64,000 nt of DNA from Ixodes scapularis. Its lineage: Eukaryota; Arthropoda; Arachnida; Ixodida; Ixodidae. Where the stretch lies: positions 15,005,145 to 15,069,144 of the forward strand of contig NW_024609879.1 of assembly GCF_016920785.2 (NCBI RefSeq). The letters are read 5' to 3'. Shown here piece after piece: positions 53,709-64,000 of the stretch. A model generated the notes under the pieces. The model was not told the origin of the DNA. It saw nothing but the letters and a program-made list of their open reading frames with translations, and made no database searches. The translations under genes were made by a program, and so were the position numbers. Position 1 is the first letter of the stretch; every line of letters starts with the position of its first letter.

Positions 53709-55246
53709 CTATTCCATTATCATGAATTGCGTCATACACATTATTGAAAACCATCTTGGTCCATCGTCTTTTGGCTAGTTTGGGTCTATATTAATAATGT
53801 AATATAAGGAAGGCAGCACTGTTAGGAATACTACAGGAAGTTCAATAAAATAAAAAATAAAAGAAAAAAGGCAATAGAAAAGAAACTGTTAACTACAGCA
53901 AGTAATTTATACATTGTATAATAACCAAACGGGAAAGAAGCACAAGTGTATTCAAAGTAAAAAAAAAAAAACTATTATAAATTAAATAACAGAAAATGTG
54001 AGCGAGTTTCAGGATAGTGGGAGACATGTTCTATTAATAAAAATATAGTAATTTAAAGCGCTGTTAAATTTGCATGAATGGGTGACTGAAGATGGAAGTA
54101 AAGTGTTCCAGATTTTAGTTCCGCACGATTGCATCACTCGCTCGCCGTATGCGTTACGAGATCGGGGTACGTTAAAGCGACGAGATGTGTTCGCCTTTTT
54201 TAATTGAATAACCTTAATTAAGATGCTCGCTGGCAGTCGATTGTTTGATTTTAAAATAATATTTATTCAGCAGGCAATCTTATAATGTTTAATTTTCAGA
54301 AATGTGAAACATGTTATGCCGACGAAATACGATACGTGATGGTTGGGAATAGTGGGAGTATGTCAAGAATCTGAGTGCTCACTTCTGTAATTTGATCAAT
54401 GGCCAAAGCTAAGGGCCGGTTGCACCAACGCCGCTTAGCGCAAAGCAGCAAAGCAGGGCTTAGCCGGGAACCTAAGCAAAGTTTCGGTTTCGTTTGGTTG
54501 CATCAAAATAGCTTATCGCTAAACCTAGCACTAAACTACGCTTCTCGTAAGCGCTCAACATGGGGCGCTTAGTTTTTGGTTGTTTCTTAATCCTGGATTT
54601 AAAACATGGCGGCTGGTTTGTGGCGGTTGACGCGGTGGACAAATGTGGTTCTAATGTGTGTTTTAGGCTGCAACTGTGTAACAATGACCAGAGAATGATC
54701 TTCAATTGTGCCAAGGATACGAAATATTGCCATGATAAGTGCTTATTGACCCCTATGTTTAAATACGCTCTCGACTAAGAGTGAGTGTTATCTCTAACGG
54801 GGCAAAGCGGGGATCGCGGGGACATGTCACATAAGTAGGTTGTTTTTTTTTTTTTGCACGACTCGGTGTTTGATCTGATAAACGTACACGATCGAAAGTA
54901 TTCAGCTTGGAAGATTACTGAAACGTGTGTCCAAAGTGTAAATATTTGTATTTTCATTCTTCGCCATGAAGCGGAGACCAGTCGTTGCTATCGATGTTTT
55001 AATTAGGGGCTACATCCGATTGCAATGATCAGCTGATTCTTGACGTCTGCTACTGGAACTTTTATTATGGCAGACACCTCGCTTGAACAATAAACTATTT
55101 AAACATGCTTTAACGTTCTTGTGTATCGGATTAGTTGTATATTTCATATCATATTTCTATTTAATCAGATTTTCAGCCTCACGATTTACATTTTAGGAGT
55201 TTTAGCATGTGCTTCCTCGAAAAATGAATGGTTGCTGTACGGCGAT

Positions 55247-56370
55247 ATGTTTGCCGATTTGACTTCTTTTTTTGGTGAGGATAGTGACCAGGAAGATTAC
55301 CGAGATTCCGTCGATGTTCGTTGGATCCAGAGCCGCTGCAGACCACGGCAGGTACAGCCGAGGGACGACCCCTTCTGCCGGTACGATGACGTAGATTTTA
55401 TCACGCGATTCCGACTCTCCAAGGACGCTACCATCCGGCTACTGAGCCGAATCGAACATGTCATCGCCTTCGACGGCCTTCGCAACTGCCCACTGTCGCC
55501 CATAGACCAGCTCCTGGTCGCTTTTCGATTCTACGCGACAGGCACCTTCCAGGTAGTTTTGGGCGACCTGTGGGGTGTGCACAAGTCAACTGTGTGTCGA
55601 GTCGTCAAGCGGGTCATGCACGCTATTGCTGCGCTGGCAAGGGACTTCACCTCTTTTCCCACGACCGAGGCGGAACGCAGGATTGTTTCCGAAGGATTCT
55701 ACAGCATGCAAGGATTCCCAGGCGTTGTTGGAGCAATCGACTGCACGCACGTCCCCATCCAGTCGCCTGGAGGTGATCATGCCGAACTGTATCGGAACCG
55801 GCAGGATACTTTTCCATTAACGTGCAGACAGTGTCAGACCATCAACTCTGCATCCGCAACATTGTGGTCCGGTGACCAGGCTCGGTGCACGACAGCACAA
55901 TCTTTGACAACATTGCTTTAAAAATACTGTTTGAGAGTGGACATATGAATGAGAGCATCTTGCTGGGAGATGGAAGCTATGCCTGCTCCAGGCACCTCTT
56001 CACACCAGTTGCTGCTCCGAAGACGCCAGCTGAGAGAGCCTACAACCGAGCCCACATACCCACACGCAGTACTGTTGAAAGGCAGTACGGCGTGTGGAAG
56101 CGCCGCTTCCCCGCTCTGGAGTTTGGACTCCGTATCAAGCTGGACACTGCACTGTCTAGCATCGTGGCCATCGCAGTGGTCCACAACCTGGCGCTCCAGC
56201 TGGGTGAAGCCGAACCGCCCGTAGACTTGAGGTTGGCAAGTCGTCGACGTGTCTTCTCAGATGTAGTAGTCGAGCATGTTCCTGAGCACCATGGCAGGAC
56301 CAGTGCAAGATCGGCACTCATTGACCAGGTGTTTGCCAGGCGAGCCCGTGCAGCGAGGCGAAAAGAGTAA
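55247..56370 (+). pseudogene. HARBI1-type DDE transposase, frameshift and stop
   Basis: This is a nuclease for cut-and-paste transposition. The likely start is ATG 55247 (MFADLTSFFGED). The open frame extends upstream to 55121, but that part looks intronic. The helix-turn-helix-like GVHKSTVCRVVKRV precedes the DDE_Tnp_4 core: GVVGAIDCTHVPI (first D), GDGSYACSRHLFTP (second D), then TRSTVERQYGVWKRRFPAL (E). A base is missing in the T run near 55807-55811. The restored frame meets TGA where RWPGSVHDS has Trp, near 55870. The second part continues in frame from 55885 to 56370. All three catalytic residues are present, but no single frame joins them. Confidence 0.85.
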
Positions 56371-57167
56371 AACAGCACAGTGGTGCTCTCTTTTGATAAG
56401 TTCCTGCGGAAGGAAGACGCCATAGCAGTAGCTGGCACAGCAGATGCCTTCCACTCTGTTGGAGCAGACAGAGTTCTCTTATGTACTCAACTGCACACAC
56501 AGCCATGTGTGAACATTTCTGTTTTCTTTACATGTTAAAGTGCAGTTGCCTAATTCTTGTTTCAGTTCTTTCTTTTGGTACTGGAAGCCCCGCTACTGCT
56601 ATGCTGTGGCACCTTACCACACCTTGGGTGGAAAAGAGACAGCTGTACATGCAGCACTGATAATTAGCGTAGCTCAGTAACCATGTCGATGGTGCTAAGC
56701 CAAAAGCGCATTTTGGGAGAGCTGGTTCATGCATATAAGATACAGAATACAAAAGGCGTCAACGTGAAAATCAGCAACGAGAAGATACAGGGTCGTTTGT
56801 CACGAACTTTATGCAATGCACACTTTTCCAGGCGTCATCGAAGCGATTGACTACATCTCTATTTTGCCTGGTGTCTGACTCATCACAGGTCTTATGTAGG
56901 ATTCTTGTACACCTAAGGCATCTTCCCATGCTGAAAATAAGTAATGTGTTCAATAATAATTCTATAAAATAGGTCCTTATAGATCTCCTGAGCAGTTTTT
57001 GCAAATTCATAGTCAATGAGTAGGTGTATACATAGTGCCACAATATATACTTCCCCACAGGACATATATAAGAATCTTCTGGTATGAGCATTGACATCAC
57101 ACAACGCACACTATACATACCATCCATCAACCTTTCCTTGATCTGAGGACCTGGATGCAAGCAAAAA

Positions 57168-59260
57168 TGAAAAGCTGTTCATATTGCCCATTTTGATAGT
57201 TCCCTTCGTTGCAATACAGAAATCTTTTCTGGGAAAACCAATGCCATGACTACATCACATTTACATTGTATGCTATAGTTTTAGATGACATAATGTGCAA
57301 TAACCACCTTAATATTATCAAATATTGCACAAATAAAAAGCTATTCAAATTTTATTATTTTGTGAAGTTCACTTTGTTGCACTACAAGTGTACTTTGTGG
57401 CGAAACTAATGTCACGTCTACGTCTACATTGAATCAGATCTGTTTATCCACCCATTTAATTTTCTATGAAATATTTGCTTTCTAAAACAATGCAATCTTA
57501 ATCTCCTACAAGGTACTCCCCTCAGCAGCTCGCACATTTATGCCAGATTCCTTCCACTTTAGCTGCCTCGTCGTGTTGTCTCTTATCTCAATAAAGTCTA
57601 AAATATTTTGCCTTGCGATTTCAGCTTTCGGAAAAGTCAGAAGTAATAGGGAGCCGTGTCTGGGCTGTAGGGGAGCTGGCATACCTGGGTGAAACCCCGT
57701 ACGAGACGTGACGAAATGGCAGATGTATCGTTGTTATGAAGCTGTCAATCACCAATTGCCCGCAACTCCTGTCGTTTTCTTCATACGGCATCTCTCAGAC
57801 GGCGAAAAACTTCCATGTAATGTACTCTTTATTTATTGTCTGGCCTAAAGGACCATACTCATAATGGACCTCTCGTTTATAATCAAAAAGTGTTGTCAAC
57901 AGTATGCTCGCGTGGCTCCGACTTTTCTGTGCTCTCTTAGAACCTGCAGACCTTAACATTGTGCATGAAAATAAACGAGACCGATTAATCAATAAAAGGT
58001 GGGGATTAATCGGGTTAAAATTAATAATCGACGCCCAGCCCTAGTTATAACTTTCTTTAAAACTGGATTGTTGTTGCTTTAATCAAGTTCTTTGCAACTT
58101 TATCACGAAAACCATCCTGTTTTTGTGACATAAATTTGGGGTGAGGAAGAAAATTTTTTATAAAATAACATGCCTCTATAGGTACCACCTGGACGGGCAC
58201 CACCAATTTAATGCGTATTTCGAAATAAAAGAATAGGATGGCAATCCACCAATCCTGTGACAAAAACCTCACAATTAATTTTTTTCACCACACGTTTTAT
58301 GCTTAAATCCTCCATCATAACTTCTGAAAATGTTCTCTGTGGAATTGCCAGGTCTCCTAATTCTCTCACTGTCATTCGGCAGTTATTGTTGATAGTAGCT
58401 CACATTCACTTTAAGTTGACAGGTATTCTTGCTATGAAGGGCCTTCTGGAGCATGCATCACTCTCAACAGCATGCCGACCATCTCCGGAGTGCTCAATGA
58501 ATTGTACCTGAATGTGTCCGGTGATGAATATTGAAGTATAAAGATCTGCGATCTCTGATCAACTCTCTAAGTCATAGTAAATCTGATGATGACACAGTTC
58601 TTCACCTCATTCGATGGCATCTTGCTGATTGTTCACGCATGTGCAGAAGGGTCCCTGACTGTTGGCCAATTGACATTGGAGCTGTGCCTCGGGTTAGTAA
58701 GATAATAAAAATCACTGAATACTTTACGAACAAACTTTATAAGTTGTAGTTTTAGGTGCCAGGGAGCTATCTACCTGGATATAAGCAAAGAGTGGAAAAA
58801 TGAAAAGCTGCTCATGTTGACCATTTTGTTTAGTACACTTCATTGCAATACAGAGATGCTTTATGGGGAAACTAATGTCATGATTTTCTCTACATTGTAG
58901 ATTCTTTTTGGATAACATATTCATTTTCGATAACATAAGGAAAACTAACCCCATGGTTTTGGAAAAAAATATGCAGCTCATATTTTCTTTATTTGATTGA
59001 GTGCACTTCATTGCAATACAGGGTGCTTTTTGGGGGGACTAATGTCATGACTACCTCTACATCGTAGGTTGTCATTTTTGATAACATAAGGGGAACTAAC
59101 CGTCTGGTTAGTGCCGATATTTTGTTTTAGATGACATAAGGACAACTAAACCCTCATTTTACAAATAAAACAAAAAAAAATGCTGTTCGGATTTTTTTTC
59201 ACTTTGTTGTGCATACTTTCTCGCAATACAGGGGTGCCTTGTGGGGAAACTAACTACTTG
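57168..59260. repeat. Diverged interspersed units inside the Harbinger element
   Basis: A motif TTGCAATACAGNGNTGCTTT followed by TGGGGAAACTAATGTCATGACTAC occurs near 57210, 57375 (weaker), 58845, 59010 and 59220. It is usually preceded by AAAAGCTGNTCATATT and followed by GATAACATAAGG(A/G)GAACTAA. Some are 165-210 bp apart. This looks like local amplification in the element. Confidence 0.55.
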
Positions 59261-60705
59261 GCTACCCCTTGATTGTAACTGTAGATTAAGATGACATAAA
59301 GCGTAGTCCTGCTTTTTCAAACTGTCATTTAAAGCTATAAAAGCTATAAGTTATTTATTTTTATCAGAAAAAAACTTATAAGCTTTGTATTACTGCTTTG
59401 GTCCCACTTTCTTCCTAAGATAATTAACGGATTCCTACTCAGTGGCACAACATACATAACATCAGTTTAAACTCCAACAAGAAAATCAATGATTGGGTTG
59501 ATAATAAGAATGGAAGATTTTCAAAGCATAATACTAGGCTAGGGGTGGCCAAACTGCGCCTCGCAACCGCATGCGGCTCTCTCAGGTTCCAAAAGTGGCT
59601 CACAACTTCCTGGTAAGCATGCTCAGGTAAGAAAGAAAAAAAAAGGTATAAAATAAGACAGCTTGCATTATGGCAGCCTTGTGCCAACATGCCTATACTG
59701 CCATGAGGCACTTTTTTCAACAATGGAGGAGGTAAAATTAGAATAACATGCGACTCTGATGTACGAACCTACCTGAGCTGCTAGGATTTTGTGCACCCTC
59801 TTCCGGCATTGCTGGAACCTGTCTGCCAATAATAGTATAATAACAATGACAGGACAGCTGTAGTGGTCAATAAAATATGAATGCGCTTGACATAATTGAA
59901 ATGTGTTCCGATGCTGGACAACTATAAATTCTTTCGCAGTGACCAACTGGATAACCTTTCTTGAGATAACTGCAGGAGCTACAAAAGTCATAGACACTGA
60001 CCATTAACAGCCCCATTATCCATAAGGTTGTCAATGGCATGAAGTCTCTAAATATTTGTCTTCCATTGTGGTCAATAACGAAATTTACTCTGAGGCGGGT
60101 TTATATCACGACACCACTACGGTGTGGCAATGACATTGTTTGTAGACCCCACTACAATATTTCAATATTAATATCTGAGGCCTCTGCATTTTCACTAATT
60201 GATGAGCTTTGAGCAATTGCTAAGAATGTGTTCTTTTCATATCTATGCAATGAATTAGCCAACTGGGCTCTGACAGAAGAAAAAATAGCTGAACAGGCAA
60301 TGTCAGGATGAAAAAATGCCTATACTCACATTAACCTCACAGCCCCACCTTCTATGCTATAAGTATGTTGGAGCCTCAGGGTCATGACCCATTTCATTGA
60401 CAATTCTTAAGCTTAATTTATTCGAAACACAATACCTTAGGTCGCTAATGAACATACTGAATGTTTCTACAATCTGACTTGATTATTCAAATCTTTCCTT
60501 ACTGCAACTCATTAAGCAAAGAATTTGCAATAACAAGCCACTAAACCCTAGCTATTGCTATATTATTGCATGTTGGTTGTTGTGATGATCCGACAGAAAT
60601 TATAAAACAGAAAAGCAACATTAATGAACAGATTTTGAGTTTTATTGCATGAAGAAGTATACAGGTAGACACTGAGAGGGAGAAGGAGATGAGAGCGAGC
60701 GGGGA

Positions 60706-60890
60706 TGTCAGAACACCAAGCTCTGGTTGGAATAATTAGTGGATAGAGGCAGAGCCTTTGTCTCTACTCATTGTTTGAGAGCGAGCGCAGAACACCAGAT
60801 GCCGGTGCTTGGCATTCGAATGCATGGAAACAGTGAGTACAGTTTTGCATCTACCCACTAATCATTCCAACCAGAGCTCAGGGTTCTGAC
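60706..60890. repeat. Inverted repeat in the 3' flank of the SANT-like gene
   Basis: The arms GTCAGAACACCAAGCTCTGG, TTGGAATAATTAGTGG and the inverted CCACTAATCATTCCAACCAG, GAGCTCAGGGTTCTGAC are about 45 bp each, with a loop of about 100 nt. It may be folded in the 3' UTR of the minus-strand gene. Confidence 0.6.
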
Positions 60891-60983
60891 GTACCTACGT
60901 GCTCTTGCATCCTCCCCTTCCTCAGCTTCTATCTGTACAAAACAAACTTTAAAGAGCAATGTCAATTACTCATTGAAGTTTTC

Positions 60984-61304
60984 CTATTCTTTTTGTAGTA
61001 GTTTTAGTTTCAGGATTTCTTGATCTCGTTGGAGTGTAAGGACACCAATTTCTAATCTTTGTCTTTCCATGTCTAGCATTCGTCTTTCCTCGACTGCCTT
61101 TGTCTGGGCCTCTAGCAAGCGAACTTTTGCCTCAGCTACGTGGTTATAGATGGCTGTGGCATCGGCAGCAGCGGAGCTCCTCTTCCCGGGCCTGTTGGGT
61201 CCCTGTCGAGGCTGGGTCTGCCTGCAGGGCATCGCTCCAGAGGACACTGGACTGCTTCCAGAAAGAGCTGGAGTCATTGGTGTCTGGTCCTGCTGGTCAT
61301 TGTC
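60984..61304 (-). CDS. SANT-like gene exon 3
   Basis: It starts after GATTTCAG with DNDQQDQTPMTPALSG and ends at the stop at 60984. It encodes a Ser/Pro-rich linker and a leucine/glutamate coiled coil. Confidence 0.8.
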   Translation of the reverse strand, partial: DNDQQDQTPMTPALSGSSPVSSGAMPCRQTQPRQGPNRPGKRSSAAADATAIYNHVAEAKVRLLEAQTKAVEERRMLDMERQRLEIGVLTLQRDQEILKLKLLQKE

Positions 61305-63476
61305 CTGAAATCATGGATGCCTTTGCACAATGGTACTGCAACAAAATATTCTCTCGGAAAACCCAGGTTAAAGGATGGTGCCAACTGAGGGATTATGAAA
61401 TAGCAGAAATATTATTGCTTAGGCAAAGCGAGCAAAATAATTTATTATATTTTTTGTGCAATAGCGAGCAGGCCATCATGCTGCCACCATGTTTCTCCTC
61501 ATGTGAGCAGGTACACACAATTGCAAGCCTGTCCGATTTATCTTCAAGTGCATATATGCTGCATATGCTTGCACACATGGGGCACCAGCCATGATGCAAT
61601 GTGCTTAGAATACTGTATAAACAGGCAAGTGCCCCCCCCCCCTCCCCCCCAGAATTAGCATTCGTATCATAAAAACAGTAGTACCTGGCCACTTTGAAAT
61701 AATAGGTATTGATGAAATCTGGTGCTGACAAGAACTGATAGGCCAGACCGAAGAAAGCCAGGCTTGTTATTTAAGTGGAACATGGGTAATGAGCATTAGA
61801 AGAGCACCTATTTTCACGACTCGGTGTTTCACTACCAGGTGCTCAAATATGTGTCGCAGTTGCAGACATACAGTTGTTTTAGGAAATTATGGCTTTAATT
61901 ACTTGGTTATAATGATTTAGTTAGAACGGTCTATTCGCACAGTCATATACATTACATTTGAGGATGTTGAACTTTGTATAAAAGTAATGCTGATAATAAA
62001 CCAAGCAAACAGTTATGAAGACCCCTTTGATTAACAAGGAAAGGTCTTTCTAAGATACTTTGCAGCAGTACAACACTCCGTAAAACCAAACAAATGTAAC
62101 GCATTCAATGCACTCATTATGTGACAAAAAGCATAGAAGGTGATCATTACGTCTTGCAGACAAAAAATGAAAGAAGTTAAAGCAGAAAAAAATCCCACAG
62201 GGGGCATATAAAAGAAAAAGAAGATATATGTAGACAGGCCTGTTTTAATTACTTCCTAATTTTTAGTTATGCACAACACACATAGTGTTAGTTTAAACAA
62301 TATGGTTGCCTTAACAGAAATAAAGCCAGGGACAAATATTTATTTGGGCCCTTCAGTGATCCCTTCCTGAACATCTCTATTTCATGTCTCAACATGTTTG
62401 AAAGATGTCAAAACACAGTAAAAAAAAAAGCAGCACGCATAAAGATTATGACACGGAATATCAGTGATAAAGGAAACACAAGACACAAACACTGTGTGCT
62501 TTTGTCCCCGCTACTTCCGCACATATTTAACCATATGTCTTAATTCTCTGTATAGCCACCATATTAAGTCATTGTATAAAAATTAATTTTTCTTAGAAAT
62601 TGTGAGCCTAGGATGTCATCTCTATGGGGTTGCTCTAGCTTACTTTCTAAACTCCACAGCCGTGCTATTGAGCTTGCTAAAGCAATTCTAGTTACTAGAA
62701 CAAAATAAGTTAAAAGGCGGGGGGGGGGGGGGGGGGGGGGGGGAGGGGGGGCGAGGTAAAGGTGTAATTTTAGACTTAATGACATTAAGAAAAAAAATAC
62801 GGCCTCGTTGTCGTGTGTTATTGAGTATATGTTTACCTGTGAACTGGGGCTCACGACTTCGAACTCAGGGTCCCGCGGCAGGTAATATTGCACTGTTGTG
62901 ATGCTCTGAGTGTCACCGTGCACTGGACGGAAAATAATAGAAACGAAATTCTTAGATACGTGCCTACGGAAGGGCATACAAGCTAGAAATGAGCAAGGTT
63001 GAATTACCTTCAGAGGGCACAGCGTCAGAGTCGAAGCGGTTCGGTAGAGGCTCCAGCAGCGGTCCGATGAAGGCTGTCAACCTTTCGGTTGTTCTGCTGA
63101 GAGGCGTTGGGCAGGGCCCCCCACCAGTGGCCCTCACGGCCAGCCTGTTAGCGGCCAAGTCTTTCCGGGCCTTCTTCTTTATATTCTCGTAGCATTTTTT
63201 TAGTTGATGCGCCTCTCGCCTAGCACCCATGATGGCATTGAATTTTAGCGTAATTCGGTCCCATAGCCAGTTTTTGGTTTTCGTTGTAATCTTGTCGGTT
63301 GTTTTGCTCTCTACAATGTTCTTAAATTCTCCCACTAGGTCTAATAATGAATCCGTCTCGCGTTCAGTGAAATTTAGAGCCCGGTTACGCGTCGTTTTCT
63401 TCATTTCGAGTTGGGGAGCAGAAGTGAAGACGATTCTTGGTGGCAGTCGTCTGCTAGCATCCATAAGAAACCACAC
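60984..63476 (-). CDS. Myb/SANT-like DNA-binding protein of the Harbinger element (3 exons)
   Basis: It is the accessory partner of Harbinger transposases; in known systems it binds element ends and helps bring the transposase to the nucleus. Exons: 63008-63476, 62837-62922 and 60984-61304. Splices: GAAG|GTAATT, CCAG|TGCACG (phase 1), CACAG|GTAAAC, TTTCAG|GACAAT (phase 0). The domain (RALNFTERETDSLLDLVGEF, then KNWLWDRITLKFNAI, then LKKCYENIKKKARKD) is the NAIF1/zeste-type trihelix. A linker (QYYLPRDPEFEVVSP) and a C-terminal coiled coil (AEAKVRLLEAQTKAVEERRM, then QRDQEILKLKLLQ) follow. Start may be 63476, 63464 or the Met at about 63404. About 292 residues, with no lesion found. A G25 run lies in intron 2. 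Confidence 0.82.
61305..62836. other. Intron 2 of the SANT-like gene
   Basis: 1.5 kb of AT-rich DNA with a G25 run at 62719-62743 (then A and seven G) and a C-rich tract near 61629. No gene. Confidence 0.6.
62837..62922 (-). CDS. SANT-like gene exon 2
   Basis: 86 nt between CCGTCCAG and CAG|GTAAAC. The first two bases complete a Val codon. It encodes HGDTQSITTVQYYLPRDP and ends SPSSQ. Confidence 0.8.
63008..63476 (-). CDS. SANT-like gene exon 1
   Basis: It encodes the DNA-binding trihelix and the NRLAVRATGGGP tail and ends SDAVPSEG at GAAG|GTAATT, leaving one G. Confidence 0.8.
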
Positions 63477-63896
63477 GTAGACAAATGTACAGATCGTTCG
63501 TATTTATTTAAAGTTTTCAAATATTTTTTTGTCAAGTTTACAAAAGTCGGGGTCAGAGTTGTTCAATCAAACAATGTTTCATCTGCTACTCACCGGAGAA
63601 AAACAGCGAAGAACAACCGCCGCCGCCGACGACCGCGAAAAAAAAGTTTTTTACATCACGTGATTTCTCTCCGCCAATTGTATTCCTCCCTCTGAGCGTT
63701 CTCTAGTTCGCTCTGTTTGTCGCTAGATTCACTACGCAAATCCAGCGTTTACCTACGGGCGCGTCTGTAAACCCTAGTTTACTTTGGTGCAACCGGAATT
63801 TAAACCCGTGCTTATCCGAGTTCAGTTTAGGGCGCTAAGCCGGCTTAGGAAAGTGCCCCCTCGGGTTAAGGTAAGCGACATTGGTGCAACCGGCCC

Positions 63897-64000
63897 TTAG
63901 TGTCGTAAGTTAAGCCCCAGGTCTCAATAAGACATGTTAAATGACTATATATATAGCAAAATATACAAGTTTTATCATGGGAGTGTCAAAGCATTGTCTT
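63897..64000. other. Flank right of the Harbinger element
   Basis: About 100 bp of host sequence. Nothing is recognised. Confidence 0.5.

Larger units (their letters stand above)
52469..54412. other. Interval with LTR fragment and microsatellite
   Basis: Apart from the LTR fragment and (ATCA)n listed separately, 53720-54360 is AT-rich with a segment (TTCCAGATTTTAGTTCCGCA, near 54106) that may be an old antisense LINE 3' end. No gene is supported. Confidence 0.4.
56371..60983. other. Non-coding middle of the Harbinger element
   Basis: This is 4.6 kb of AT-rich DNA between the convergent genes. It holds the diverged repeats at 57168-59260 and an inverted repeat at 60706-60890. No further frame is recognisable. 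Confidence 0.5.
54413..63896. mobile_element. PIF/Harbinger transposon (9.5 kb), two-gene
   Basis: The ends GGGCCGGTTGCACCAACGCC and, inverted, GGGCCGGTTGCACCAATGTC match over about 25 bp with few mismatches. The inverted match runs on through CTAA into the flanks, so a TWA duplication cannot be separated from the TIR. The core TTGGTGCAACCGG recurs near the right end (about 63784). It carries a HARBI1-type transposase (plus) and a Myb/SANT-like gene (minus) facing each other, the standard PIF/Harbinger pair. Confidence 0.85.

Noticed and set aside
54410..63900. A definite TAA/TTA target duplication for the Harbinger element
   Set aside because: The left flank reads CTAA and the right TTAG, so the inverted symmetry continues into the flanks and a direct 3-bp duplication cannot be shown.

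Overview
The window looks like arthropod genomic DNA, most plausibly from a hard tick. The evidence is a CYP2-clan-like cytochrome P450 gene with small phase-consistent exons and very long introns, plus a dense mix of tRNA-derived SINEs, APE-type LINEs, PIF/Harbinger elements and MITEs. The tick assignment rests on remembered resemblance of these repeats to tick sequences, so it is an inference. Nothing looks bacterial or viral.

The frame of the window is one minus-strand P450 gene. I reconstructed five exons from splice sites, reading phase and P450 motifs: 50442-50683 (membrane anchor and proline hinge), 41391-41515, 41180-41286 (helix C, WRENR), 4895-5199 and 267-382. All junction phases agree. 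They give about 298 codons, roughly the N-terminal 60 percent of a P450. The I-helix, ExxR and heme-cysteine exons must lie beyond position 1. Almost everything else up to 50.4 kb is intron, with a 36-kb intron between 5.2 and 41.2 kb.

Layout inside the introns. 2.0-2.4 kb: palindromic MITE. 6.3-10.2 kb: a three-level nest, in which a long-TIR element with a SANT-like exon sits inside a SINE/array repeat and is itself split by a truncated Tx1/L1-like LINE. 11.3-13.05 kb: a Harbinger-like MITE with TAA duplication abutting a TTAA-type MITE. 15.6 and 20.2-21.7 kb: hairpin and foldback. 22.3-29.1 kb: a 6.8-kb element with two near-identical inverted 2.5-kb arms, each carrying a P-element/THAP9-type transposase fragment. 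29.3-37.7 kb: degenerate LINE, an antisense LTR with three heat-shock-element-like dyads, a remarkable 0.9-kb palindromic-motif element (CACGTG and TGACGTCA arrays), and plus-strand exon-like sequences including a three-copy tandem exon repeat. 38.1-39.4 kb: about 97-bp tandem array and SINE. 43.2-49.5 kb: a TTAA-type MITE interrupted by a nearly full-length LINE with ORF1 (CCHC knuckles) and ORF2 (endonuclease, RT, RNase H).

Upstream of the P450 lie another TTAA-type MITE (51.8-52.5 kb), an LTR fragment (53.6 kb) and a 9.5-kb PIF/Harbinger transposon (54413-63896). The transposon has terminal inverted repeats, a disrupted HARBI1-type transposase and, convergent to it, an intact three-exon Myb/SANT-like gene. 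At least five elements share TTAAAGGRR ends, pointing to one or more mobilising TTAA-specific transposases that have repeatedly colonised this locus.

Of the protein-coding genes, only the P450 looks like a host gene. The Harbinger SANT-like gene is structurally intact. All transposase and LINE genes seen carry frameshifts, stops or truncations.
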